Source: Planctomycetaceae bacterium
GTDB lineage: Bacteria > Planctomycetota > Planctomycetia > Pirellulales > Pirellulaceae
Length of the DNA stretch: 36,484 bases
NCBI GenBank assembly: GCA_007121535.1
Contig: SKKK01000563.1
Span: 1 to 36,484, forward strand
Direction of reading: 5' to 3'
The notes below the pieces were generated by a model. The model was not told the DNA's origin. It did not search any database and worked only from the letters and a program-made list of their open reading frames with translations. Below are positions 8,005 through 15,842 of this stretch, piece by piece; within the stretch, counting starts at the first letter, position 1, and each line of letters begins with the position of its first letter. The translations under genes and the position numbers were made by a program.

Positions 8005-9336
8005 TCATTCTTCCGCCAAACTGACGCAGATCAGTTCCTTGTCGTTGCGGGCGAAAACGCATCGATAGGCAAATGCCGGATGACTCCACACCAGGTTGCG
8101 GCCAAACACCTGGTTCGTCGGTTCGAGAATCCGAGCGCGATCCAGTTCCTGATAGCCTTCCGGGCTGAGCTTGGCCAGAATCAGGTCACCCTGCTCGTTG
8201 AACAGCACGAAACGGTCCTCGTGCTTGACCAAAAAGGCCGTTCCATACCGTCCCGCCCGCTGGACATCACCCAGAGTCGGTTCCCACGTTTCCCAGACTC
8301 GTTCCGCCGTCTCCATACGGACCCCCATCAGTTTCCCGGAATTCACGTCGCAGCCGTAGATCATACCGTCTTCCAGGAAGGGAGTCGAATTTGCACAGTA
8401 AACCGAGTTCCTCGGGTTGCCTCGCCAGACGATTTCCGCAGTGGGATTCCCGTTCGATTGTCCCAGACGCAGCAGGGCACTGGCTTCGTTGTAGGCGGTC
8501 ACAAACAAATAATCACCCAGCCGCCGCGGGGAACAGATGGACATCTCGAAACTCGGCCGCACCGGCACCGACCAGAATACTTCGCCCGTCGCCGGATCCA
8601 ACGAGTTGACGGACTCCGAGTGCCAGATCAACAATTGTTTTCGACCGCCATGTTCGATCATCGTGGGCGGACAATAGCCTTGAGCGGGCGCGGACAAGGC
8701 TCGCCAGATCTCTTCGCCCGAGTGCCGATCGAAAGCAACGGCAACGCTGCCGGGCCCGCCTACCAGGGCGTACAGCACGTCACCGTCGACCAGCGGATGA
8801 GCCGAGACGCCCCAGAACGGCGTCTCCGCACCGTAGTCTTCGACAAAGTCCTTGCTCCACAACACCCGACCCGTTTCGGCGTCCAGACACCACAGGTTCC
8901 CTTCGCCCCCCAAGGCGTAGACTTTGCCGCCGGCAACCGTGGGAGTGCACCGAGGACCGCCGCCATACGAGATCTGATACGGCCGCGGGTATTCATGCTT
9001 CCAAAGCAATTCTCCGGTCTTTGCATCCAGACAAAGCACTCGTTCGGTACCCTGCAACGTATCACGGGCGCCCGGGTTGTTGGTGATCCTGCCGCTTTCC
9101 AGCACGTAGTCCATCACGAAAACTCGTCCGTCGGCTACCGCCGGTCCACTGTAGCCCAACGCGACCGGCGCTCGCCACAGAACCCGGGGCCCCCCTTCGG
9201 GAAAGCGCTGCAAAATACCCGTTTCGCGCCAAACGCTGTCACGTTTTGGACCAAGCCACTGAGGCCAATCGTCCGCGAAACCGGTCGAGATTGCTGCCAT
9301 CAGAAACAACAGGATGCTAAGAAACGTCATTCGCAT
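8005..9336 (-). CDS. Secreted PQQ-like (pyrrolo-quinoline-quinone repeat) beta-propeller protein
   Basis: Eight-bladed PQQ-type propeller proteins of this kind are exported and often act as scaffolds or sugar/alcohol dehydrogenase-like proteins. Start ATG 9336 is chosen because GGAGA lies 8 bases upstream and the protein then begins with a clean signal peptide (MRMTFLSILLFLMAAISTGFA), giving 443 residues. An open frame extends 17 codons further but lacks those features. Mature sequence opens DDWPQWLGPKRDSVW, the usual start of planctomycete proteins of this family. Propeller repeats such as LCLDAKTGELLWKHEYP, LWCLDAETGRVLWSKDF and LDPATGEVFWSVPVRP recur about every 45 residues. No cytochrome or dehydrogenase active-site segment is obvious, so enzymatic activity is unproven. 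It is first in the minus-strand run that continues with the metalloprotease. Confidence 0.88.
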   Translation of the reverse strand: MRMTFLSILLFLMAAISTGFADDWPQWLGPKRDSVWRETGILQRFPEGGPRVLWRAPVALGYSGPAVADGRVFVMDYVLESGRITNNPGARDTLQGTERVLCLDAKTGELLWKHEYPRPYQISYGGGPRCTPTVAGGKVYALGGEGNLWCLDAETGRVLWSKDFVEDYGAETPFWGVSAHPLVDGDVLYALVGGPGSVAVAFDRHSGEEIWRALSAPAQGYCPPTMIEHGGRKQLLIWHSESVNSLDPATGEVFWSVPVRPSFEMSICSPRRLGDYLFVTAYNEASALLRLGQSNGNPTAEIVWRGNPRNSVYCANSTPFLEDGMIYGCDVNSGKLMGVRMETAERVWETWEPTLGDVQRAGRYGTAFLVKHEDRFVLFNEQGDLILAKLSPEGYQELDRARILEPTNQVFGRNLVWSHPAFAYRCVFARNDKELICVSLAEE

Positions 9337-9344
9337 TGCAAATA

Positions 9345-9349
9345 TCTCC
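9345..9349 (-). promoter_or_regulatory. Ribosome binding site GGAGA for the PQQ-repeat protein
   Basis: GGAGA on the minus strand lies 8 bases before ATG 9336. It places the start at 9336 rather than at the in-frame codon 51 bases upstream. Confidence 0.7.
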
Positions 9350-9383
9350 GTGCTCTTGGAATCATCGAAAACTCGTCGGATAC

Positions 9384-9409
9384 GCACCCGGCCGGGTACT
9401 TCCTGGTGG
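9384..9409. repeat. Degenerate arm of the CCGGCC repeat family
   Basis: These 26 bases (GCACCCGGCCGGGTACTTCC onward) match 24501-24526 at 20 of 26 positions. This is the third copy of the family seen at 3150-3187 and 24500-24563. It begins the gap 9337-9862, which holds no gene and consists largely of repeats. Confidence 0.55.
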
Positions 9410-9420
9410 AATCGGCGGAA

Positions 9421-9494
9421 GGGGTCGGGAGCCGTCTTCGGACAAACTTCGTTCCCCTATGGTTGCTCATCGACCGAAAACAACTCCCGACCCC
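9421..9494. repeat. Palindromic repeat, second copy of the 21-bp-arm family
   Basis: Arms at 9421-9441 and 9474-9494 are inverted copies matching at 18 of 21 positions, with the three differences all C/T. The arms are clearly the same sequence as those at 3059-3131, while the loop differs. It lies upstream of the PQQ-repeat gene and downstream of the transposase region. Confidence 0.8.
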
Positions 9495-9534
9495 GTCACG
9501 CTCCTTCGTGACGCATGCCACGCTCCTTTGTGGC
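9495..9534. repeat. Two adjacent hairpins with CTCCTT loops
   Basis: GTCACG-CTCCTT-CGTGAC (9495-9512) is followed after four bases by GCCACG-CTCCTT-TGTGGC (9517-9534). Both have 6-bp stems and the same six-base loop. On the minus strand, which is the direction of the PQQ gene starting at 9336, the loops read AAGGAG, a perfect Shine-Dalgarno sequence held in a loop. Function is unknown; they could be part of the neighbouring palindromic repeat or an RNA structure in the 5' leader. Confidence 0.6.
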
Positions 9535-9608
9535 CAACCACCAGTTCCCTTCTATGGTAAGCCCGACAGCCCCATTCGCAAACCGGCCTTCGGCGACTCA
9601 TTCATTTT

Positions 9609-9684
9609 GGTGATTTATTTTGGTGCCACCCATCTTTCAATGCAATGGTGATTTATTTTGGTGCCACCCATCTTTCAATGCAAT
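9609..9684. repeat. Perfect 38-bp tandem duplication containing the transposase-flanking motif
   Basis: The unit begins GGTGATTTATTTTGGTGCCA and ends TTTCAATGCAAT. It occurs at 9609-9646 and again at 9647-9684 without any difference. Each unit contains GGTGCCACCCAT (9622-9633 and 9660-9671), whose inverse ATGGGTGGCACC stands at 11094-11105 on the other side of the transposase gene. The two perfect copies suggest a recent duplication at the element's end. From 9685 to the transposase stop at 9863 I see nothing recognisable. Confidence 0.9.
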
Positions 9685-9862
9685 CATCTCGTCGAAGGCT
9701 GCGAAGCGGACTGTTTGCGAGATGAAGGACGTGTCAGGCCGCTTTTACCGGTCAATGAGTTGCGTCGCACCTTGATTTCGCCAATCAGAAACAGACGGGG
9801 TACGCAAGGAGAGTATCAATGTGCCAACAAGCAAAGCCATGACTCAATGTCCCGCACACCAC

Positions 9863-11035
9863 TTAACCGGCGGAGACAGAAAAGCATTCGCGGACCAAAC
9901 GTTGACCCGAACGATGACGCTTACCGCTGCGTTGCGCATCAGCGGACATCGCTTCGGGCGAACCGGCGCAGGTGCTGCGGCCAAAGTATCGCTTGTAATT
10001 CCACACCAGGTCGCGCCACATCGAGGCCTCGATGCCCAATGCCCTCAGAATGCCTCGCAGCTTCTCCGGCACCGCGGAAACCTGACCTTTCACGTCTTGC
10101 TTGGCCGTCCACCGTAACAATGTCAGATACTGATCGCAATCCAGGTTCAAGAAACCCTTGTCGCTGGCACGCACCCCGCGTCGATGAACTTCGGGATCGT
10201 CTGCCATTTTAGGCTCCGACAGCGTCACGGGCGCCAACCATGAATCTCGCAGAATCTGTTTTCCGGTGGGATTTCGACGCTTGGCCCGCCGTTCGCGTTT
10301 GCGATCGGCTACGGAAGTCTCCCGCAGATGCTCGCCAGCCTGTTCCGTCGAGACGCTCACCAAATCAAAGGCTGCCGATGGAATCTGCTGGCCCTGTTCG
10401 GCCTGGATTCGATCATATGCCGACGTGTAAACCGCCCGATCAGGCGAATCGGCCAAAGCGGCTCGTACAGGATTCAAATCCACGTACATGGCACAAGCCA
10501 AGAGCCCAGCGTCATCAACGATTCGTTGCGCCTTGAATCGACCCTCCCAGAAGCGCCCGGTGCATGCGTCTTGCTTGTTGGCCAGTCGGGCAATCGGTTC
10601 ACTCAACGCCCGCATAAACCACGAGATGTCCGACAATCGCCGTCGTAGGACAGAAATTCGCTCAACGTCCGCCGCCAACCTGTTCACATCGCTGTCGGTC
10701 GGCTCCGCCAGTTGCTCGTCCAATCGCCGCCCGGGGAACACCTTGAGCCACCGCAGCGCCACCTCTTGGTCGGACCATGCCGCCACCACATCGGGGCGAT
10801 TCCGCAGGATCACATGCAAATGATTGCTCATGATGGCATACGTCAGGACATCGATGCCGAAAACGGAGGCTAGGGCCTCCATCCGACGCCGAATCCACTC
10901 GCGGCGAAACGAGTAATCGACCCCCGTTCGATCGTCCCGTCCCGTCAAAAAAGCCTTGCGGACACAGCGTTGCACCGCATGCACAATGCAAACCTCACCC
11001 GCGTCAAACTGCTCGCTTCGAATCGCTCGTCCCAT
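9863..11035 (-). CDS. REP-associated tyrosine transposase (Y1/HUH, IS200-like fold)
   Basis: RAYT proteins are single-copy HUH nucleases linked to REP/BIME palindromes, which they nick and join through one tyrosine. Start ATG 11035 is chosen because AGGAGA lies about 6 bases upstream; an open frame runs further but lacks a ribosome site. The product is 390 residues. The HUH motif is H72-L-H74 in MSNHLHVILRNRPD. The likely catalytic tyrosine is Y184 in CAMYVDLNPVRA, preceded by the family-typical GRFWEGRFKAQ at 160-170. The C-terminal extension of about 150 residues (for example YLTLLRWTAKQDVKGQV) is found on planctomycete members and lengthens the protein well beyond the roughly 150-250 residues of short RAYTs. 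All key residues are present, so the enzyme may be active. The gene is bounded by GGTGCCACCCAT repeats in inverted orientation. Confidence 0.9.
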   Translation of the reverse strand: MGRAIRSEQFDAGEVCIVHAVQRCVRKAFLTGRDDRTGVDYSFRREWIRRRMEALASVFGIDVLTYAIMSNHLHVILRNRPDVVAAWSDQEVALRWLKVFPGRRLDEQLAEPTDSDVNRLAADVERISVLRRRLSDISWFMRALSEPIARLANKQDACTGRFWEGRFKAQRIVDDAGLLACAMYVDLNPVRAALADSPDRAVYTSAYDRIQAEQGQQIPSAAFDLVSVSTEQAGEHLRETSVADRKRERRAKRRNPTGKQILRDSWLAPVTLSEPKMADDPEVHRRGVRASDKGFLNLDCDQYLTLLRWTAKQDVKGQVSAVPEKLRGILRALGIEASMWRDLVWNYKRYFGRSTCAGSPEAMSADAQRSGKRHRSGQRLVRECFSVSAG

Positions 11036-11093
11036 AACATGTCTCCTTTCTCTTCTTAATATGGTCGCCGGAAGAATCCCGTCAAGATATATA

Positions 11094-11105
11094 TGGGTGG
11101 CACCT
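11094..11105. repeat. Right flanking copy of the transposase-associated repeat
   Basis: ATGGGTGGCACC is the exact inverse of GGTGCCACCCAT at 9622 and 9660. It lies 58 bases upstream of the transposase start. With the left copies it delimits an element of roughly 1.5 kb. Bases 11106-11188 hold nothing recognisable. Confidence 0.7.
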
Positions 11106-11188
11106 ATTGATGATCGCATCGAGCGTGTCAGGATCTGCAAGATGGAAAGCTCGACAAGCCTGCCAACCAGAAGTTGACGGCCAATCGA

Positions 11189-12418
11189 TTAAGCGAACAA
11201 ATCCAGTGTCGGAAAATGGTCGTCCAGGATTGGGGGGCTGTCAAAGCCCAGCCATCGATCCAGTACGGTCGCGTAGACTTGGCGAAAATCGGTGTGGGGT
11301 CGCGGTGAATCACCCTCCAAATCGGTCAGGTCGGGATGGGGGCCATGCAGTCCACCGTGCAATCGACCACCGGCCAAGAAGATGGGTGCGGCATTGCCGT
11401 GGTCGGTGCCTCGACGCCCGTTCTCTTGCAGCGTCCGACCGAATTCCGAAAAGGTCATCAAGGCGACGCGATCTGCCATTCCCACTTCGTTCAAATCATC
11501 GATAAACGCCGTGACCGCTTCGGATAATTGGCCTAGCAAGGCCGCGTGGTTGTCGCGCTGGTTGGCGTGATTGTCAAACCCGCCGATCCCGCCGCCACCC
11601 AATTCGGTGAAATAAATCCTTATTCCAAAATCGGCGCGAACGAGATCCGCGACGACCTTCAACTGGGTGGCCAAAGGGGAATTCGGGTACAAGCGGCGGT
11701 CGCCGGTCGAGCGCAGTGCCTGGTCGATCTGACGGCGACTCGCGTAGGCAGCAACGGCCGTTCGCCGCAGATGCTGCAGCAACGGCGATTCGTCGTTCGA
11801 GGGCGCCTCGTCGGATGCGGCGGGCAGTTCGGCTGAGGCCAAGGGCCACTGGTTCAGCGACCGGATGTGCGGAACGACCGTACGTCGGGCGGTCATCGCC
11901 AGGGGCTTGGGGATCGGCGCGACGAATACGCCGGGATTCGTCACCCGCTGCGAATCATCGACCGTGTCGATCGCGCGGCCCAGCCAGCCGGTGTCGCAGG
12001 TCGCGTCGCCGGGACGAGCCGTATACCAGTCGCGCATGGCCCCGTCATGGTCGCGGTTGTTCGCCTGGTAACCAACTCCCTGAACAACGCTCAATTGCCC
12101 TTCGTGGAACAACCTCGCCATTCCCGACAGTGCAGGATGAAAGCCCAAATCGCCGTCGATCCTGAGCACGTCCCGGGCGGTCAGTCGCAATGTACGACGG
12201 TTGCGGCCGTAGTGGTCGTCGGAAACCGGGACGACCGTGTTCAAGCCGTCGTTGCCGCCGGTCAATTGAACGACAACCAACACGGTGGAACGATCCGATG
12301 GTCGATCGACGGATGCCAACGCGGTGCGTACCAGCACCGACGGTGCGTGAGGGGCCAAGCAAAGCAGGGCGGGGCAACCTGCTGCGGCCTTCAGGAAACT
12401 GCGGCGATGGATGGTCAT
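11189..12418 (-). CDS. DUF1501 domain protein, Tat-exported
   Basis: DUF1501 proteins have an alkaline-phosphatase/sulfatase-like fold, are usually exported by Tat, and are abundant in planctomycetes; their substrate is not established. This 409-residue protein begins MTIHRRSFLKAAAGCPALL, a clear twin-arginine signal (RRSFLK at residues 5-10). The mature part carries the family's LTGGNDGLNTVVP near residue 53, HANQRDNHAALL near 277, FSEFGRTLQENGRRGTDHGN near 320-339, and the FLAGG segment that follows. AGGAG precedes the ATG. It starts 24 bases after the end of the DUF1800 gene, and the two families almost always occur as such a pair, so a joint role in a cell-surface or export process is inferred. 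Confidence 0.92.
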   Translation of the reverse strand: MTIHRRSFLKAAAGCPALLCLAPHAPSVLVRTALASVDRPSDRSTVLVVVQLTGGNDGLNTVVPVSDDHYGRNRRTLRLTARDVLRIDGDLGFHPALSGMARLFHEGQLSVVQGVGYQANNRDHDGAMRDWYTARPGDATCDTGWLGRAIDTVDDSQRVTNPGVFVAPIPKPLAMTARRTVVPHIRSLNQWPLASAELPAASDEAPSNDESPLLQHLRRTAVAAYASRRQIDQALRSTGDRRLYPNSPLATQLKVVADLVRADFGIRIYFTELGGGGIGGFDNHANQRDNHAALLGQLSEAVTAFIDDLNEVGMADRVALMTFSEFGRTLQENGRRGTDHGNAAPIFLAGGRLHGGLHGPHPDLTDLEGDSPRPHTDFRQVYATVLDRWLGFDSPPILDDHFPTLDLFA

Positions 12419-12442
12419 AATGTGCTCCTGGATCGTTGCCGA

Positions 12443-13843
12443 TCATGCAAGTTGGTACTCGGGGGTTTGAGTCAATTCGATTGCCAATTGACGAATCGAA
12501 GCTGGCGTGAAGTCATTGGAGGTCAAACGGAGCTTCCAACGCTGCCAAACGGGATCGGGAAGGTCCCCATCCAGCATCAGATCGGCCAACCATCGAACCA
12601 CGTGCTCAGGTTGATCGACTTGATACTTTTCGGCCAGCGTCGCCGGATTCAGGCGGCCATCACTCGAGCCCGATTCGGCCAGCATTTCGGCAGTCAGATC
12701 CCAGCGTCCGATCAGCGTGGCTTGGTCGATCCAGTCTGGCCCAACGGGAAAGCCTGCGGAGGTGGGCGGGCGATAAAGATCCTGGCCCAAATCAGCCAAT
12801 TGCTGTCCCAGACGCATTGTGGGAACCGATCGCTCCAGGGCGCGAGCCAACCCAACCGCCAGTTCGACGGGACTCTTGATCCGCCGCCGATACGCGGCCG
12901 AGGAAAAGAAGTGTCGAGACCGCAGGATTGCCTCGACGATCCGTTCCAGGTCATCATCTTCATGAAATCGGGCGATCAGCGGTTCCAAGAATTCCGAACT
13001 CGGACTCTGCTGGTCCGTCGCATCGACTGGGTTTGCAGGCGGATTCGTTTCGCCTTCGTGCTTTACGTCATCGGCGACCAGCCAGGCATACAGTTTGCGA
13101 ACGATGTTTTCCGCCGTCGCCGGATGTCCCGCCACGATCCGGACGGCGTCTTCCGCATTCCACTCGCCTTGCTGACCCAACAGGTTCTTCTGGCCATCGT
13201 CGAACTCGTGCGCGAAAACACGCAGCTCGTTTCGGAGTACAAAGCGGCCGGTCAAAGCACGGGCAGCAGCCTTCAGATCGCGCTGATCGTAATTCGACGG
13301 GCCGACACCGAATCGTTCCAGCAATTGCCTAGCGACGCTGGTGGCCGGTTCGGATCGGCGACTTCGATCGGCTCGCAGGCTTAGGTACAGCGCCGGATCG
13401 TCGATCACGTCGCCCAGCAACCGAGCGTAGCTTCCCAAGGCGCCGTTGCGGAGTCGATGGATCGAACGGACCATCAGCCGAGCATTGTTCACCCCATCGT
13501 TGCTGATCGCAAAGTGATGGTGCCAGAACAACGTCATCTTCTCCAGCAGCGGATGCGGCGTTTCGATCATCCTGCGCAACCACCACGCCCGAACGGATTC
13601 CGTCGAACCATCGGTGGCTGCCGCGAGGTCGTAGCCGTCGAACGACACCTCGAATTCCGATAGATCGGCCGGTGGATGCAATAATCGTTCGATCGTCTTT
13701 TCGGGTCCGTCGTCGATGGCCTGCCGAAGCGACGTCCAATCCACTGCGAACCCGGCGCGGCGCAGCAGGTGCGCCGCTTGTGGCAGACCCCAAGGTCCAT
13801 CCGTTCCCGGCTCGAACGGCGCCCATGCTGCTTGTGGTGTCAT
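12443..13843 (-). CDS. DUF1800 domain protein
   Basis: DUF1800 proteins are paired with DUF1501 proteins across planctomycetes and other bacteria; their biochemical function is unknown. At 466 residues the length is normal. Recognisable segments are AAHLLRRAGFAVDWTSLRQ near residue 22, MTLFWHHHFAIS near residue 102, GVGPSNYDQRDLKAAARALTGRF near residue 175, DLERIVEAILRSRHFFS near residue 295, and a C-terminal TPEYQLA ending. AGGAG lies 8 bases before ATG 13843. The protein has no obvious N-terminal signal peptide, unlike its Tat-exported partner. It is first of the two-gene unit with the DUF1501 gene. Confidence 0.92.
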   Translation of the reverse strand: MTPQAAWAPFEPGTDGPWGLPQAAHLLRRAGFAVDWTSLRQAIDDGPEKTIERLLHPPADLSEFEVSFDGYDLAAATDGSTESVRAWWLRRMIETPHPLLEKMTLFWHHHFAISNDGVNNARLMVRSIHRLRNGALGSYARLLGDVIDDPALYLSLRADRSRRSEPATSVARQLLERFGVGPSNYDQRDLKAAARALTGRFVLRNELRVFAHEFDDGQKNLLGQQGEWNAEDAVRIVAGHPATAENIVRKLYAWLVADDVKHEGETNPPANPVDATDQQSPSSEFLEPLIARFHEDDDLERIVEAILRSRHFFSSAAYRRRIKSPVELAVGLARALERSVPTMRLGQQLADLGQDLYRPPTSAGFPVGPDWIDQATLIGRWDLTAEMLAESGSSDGRLNPATLAEKYQVDQPEHVVRWLADLMLDGDLPDPVWQRWKLRLTSNDFTPASIRQLAIELTQTPEYQLA

Positions 13844-13921
13844 TTCGCGTGCTCCTCAGATGTCTGGCTGTTCGGAACTTGATCGACCGCCGATCACCCG
13901 GTCGATTTCCAACGCCGTGGC

Positions 13922-15682
13922 TCAGGGTTGGAGATCCAGTTCCAATTCCACGGTCAGTCGCTCGGCTTGTTCCCCGCCGGCGGTGATTTCCACACGGCCG
14001 ATACTGCCCACCACAGCGGCCAACATGCCAATCTCGGCTTCTGCCTCTTCTCGCGAATGCCCCTTTTCCACCATGTTTTGCCGGATCAGGTTTTCGCGAT
14101 TCGCTTGCACGATGGACGCCAAGCCGCTTCCATCGAGTTGGACGATCGAGTGACTTCCGGCGACCGGCGCAACCTCGGCTGTCGACTCTCGTTGTACGGC
14201 ATCGATCAGATCGCGAGCCAGCGCATCCGTCGAGCTGAGGATCAGATAGCCGTCGAGCATGGCGATGGCGGGTTGGAAGTTGAATCGCGTGTCGGCCGGC
14301 CCTCCTTCACGGTCCGCCGGAGGCAGGAAGGCAGCCATGGTGTATCTCACGCCAGCATGGGTGGGCTTATCCAAAAGTAATCCCGGTTCGGCCTGTTGGC
14401 CGCGCGTGAAGTTGATCAAGCCGAAAGCCTTTTGCCAAGCTTCTTCGGCGATCAAGGAGAAGTCGTCCGGGCGTTTCATGCGAAAAACGAGTGCGAATCC
14501 CGGCAATTGCAGTTCGGGAGTCCCAATCTCGGCGGGATACTCCTGCCCGGCGATCACCAGCCGCACCTGGGGTTCCAGCTCCGCCAACACTTCCTCGGTC
14601 AGATCACGTCCGGTGAAGAAAATGCCCATCATGTTTTCGAAGAAAATCAGCCCGGACGTGCGTTGAGGAAACAGATCATCTTTGGCTGCATAGAACCGAT
14701 GCAAGTCACGATAGAAGCTGACGGCGGCGATCTGCCGAGGTACGTTTAGATTGGGCATCGCTCCGTCCGTCGCCTGTGTCGATCTTGCAAAGCCGGTGGG
14801 CATTGTCCCGTCGTCGGCTCGACCGTCGCTGGTGACGGTCATCGTCAGCGTCAAATCTTCCAGGTCCAAGTCCAGTGCCAGCCAAGACGATTGCTTCCAG
14901 GCCTGCATCAACGGCGCCAGCAGCAGCGTCAGCAGGGGATTGTCCTGCTGGTCCAACCCAGTTGCGACGGCCGGCAATTGATTCAGCACATCCATACGGA
15001 CGAATATCGACGCGACCGACCGTTCGACGGACGCTTGCCGCGATTGCTGATAGCTGGGCAGCGTCGTGAGGTTCGGCAGATCGGCTTGGTGGATGCGATC
15101 GATGGCCGCCGTCAATGCCTGTGGCTGATTGGTCCACAGTAGCCGGTTGCCCATGATCGCATGAGCTTGGCCCGTCCCGAGGCTCCAGCCCGTCACGCCT
15201 CGATAGTCTGCGGATCGTACCGAATCCGCCTGACCCTGCTGACTGGCCTCATTTCGAGCGATCATCAAGAGAAAGTCGTGGATCTCGTGCAGGGCTTTCT
15301 CGTCTTCCGCTTCGACAATCGCCAGAACCTGCTCGCCGTGACCGATTCCCACCGTGATGCCGCCCCCCACCAGCTTCTGCAACAGACCCTGCAAATCGGT
15401 CTCGAAACGCTGCTCGAAGTACTGGACCAAATTCATGATCTGCAGGAAATCAGGCTGATTCCGCTGACGTACGAACTCGGGATGCGAAGTCACCGCATCC
15501 TTCACCTGCGGCTGGAACAACTGCTGCAGCACTCGACCAGGATCGGAAATCTCCATAGCCACATAGGCGTCCTGCGACAACGCGGTGGCACGCGACCAAG
15601 TCGGCGAATCGGTCGCGAAAACTTGGGTGGTCATCGACACGATCAAAATCAGCAACACGGCGGACCAACGAAAACGATTCAT
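13922..15682 (-). CDS. Large secreted protein of unknown family
   Basis: This 586-residue protein has a signal peptide (hydrophobic core about residues 7-20, cleavage likely near VFA-TD). The mature part reads as a mixed alpha/beta protein: an opening SQDAYVAMEISDPGRVLQQLF, a glycine-rich strand-turn GGGITVGIGHGEQVLAIVEAEDEKAL, later repeats of that theme (FALVFRMKRPDDFSLIAEEA; AMLDGYLILSSTDALARDLI), and a final helix-strand segment. The repeated strand layout resembles DUF3352-type proteins, but I cannot confirm the family. It lies 78 bases upstream of the DUF1800 gene, so co-transcription with the DUF1800/DUF1501 pair is possible. Confidence 0.75.
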   Translation of the reverse strand: MNRFRWSAVLLILIVSMTTQVFATDSPTWSRATALSQDAYVAMEISDPGRVLQQLFQPQVKDAVTSHPEFVRQRNQPDFLQIMNLVQYFEQRFETDLQGLLQKLVGGGITVGIGHGEQVLAIVEAEDEKALHEIHDFLLMIARNEASQQGQADSVRSADYRGVTGWSLGTGQAHAIMGNRLLWTNQPQALTAAIDRIHQADLPNLTTLPSYQQSRQASVERSVASIFVRMDVLNQLPAVATGLDQQDNPLLTLLLAPLMQAWKQSSWLALDLDLEDLTLTMTVTSDGRADDGTMPTGFARSTQATDGAMPNLNVPRQIAAVSFYRDLHRFYAAKDDLFPQRTSGLIFFENMMGIFFTGRDLTEEVLAELEPQVRLVIAGQEYPAEIGTPELQLPGFALVFRMKRPDDFSLIAEEAWQKAFGLINFTRGQQAEPGLLLDKPTHAGVRYTMAAFLPPADREGGPADTRFNFQPAIAMLDGYLILSSTDALARDLIDAVQRESTAEVAPVAGSHSIVQLDGSGLASIVQANRENLIRQNMVEKGHSREEAEAEIGMLAAVVGSIGRVEITAGGEQAERLTVELELDLQP

Positions 15683-15702
15683 GTTTACATTCCTTCCGGC
15701 AT

Positions 15703-15760
15703 CTTTGTAGGTTGGGACTCCGTCCCGACCGGGTCGGGTCGGAGACCCAACCTACGTCGG
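15703..15760. repeat. 58-bp palindromic element, copy 1
   Basis: The core 15707-15755 is an imperfect palindrome whose ends are GTAGGTTGGG and CCCAACCTAC. Its reverse complement matches 30201-30249 at 47 of 49 positions, and the identity extends a few bases on both sides. It lies between the ABC permease end and the secreted-protein start, both on the minus strand. The two copies, 14.5 kb apart and inverted, make this a mobile or amplified intergenic repeat. Confidence 0.9.
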
Positions 15761-15842
15761 GAAAAGGTCGAGAGTGGATCAACGGTCGTTCTTAACAAAT
15801 TCGATTTCATGGATCATCAAACGCCAAACAACGGAGGCCGAA

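Noticed and set aside
7642-9651. 669-codon plus-strand open frame opposite the PQQ and metalloprotease genes
   Set aside because: It crosses the boundary of two recognised genes and the palindromic repeat region, and has no recognisable domain.
9609-9684. Possible CRISPR array
   Set aside because: Only two repeat units are present and they abut directly, with no spacer between them; no cas gene is nearby.
9337-9862. Toxin-antitoxin or other small gene hidden in the repeat-rich gap
   Set aside because: All short open frames here run through palindromic repeats and none has a ribosome site with a plausible protein pattern.
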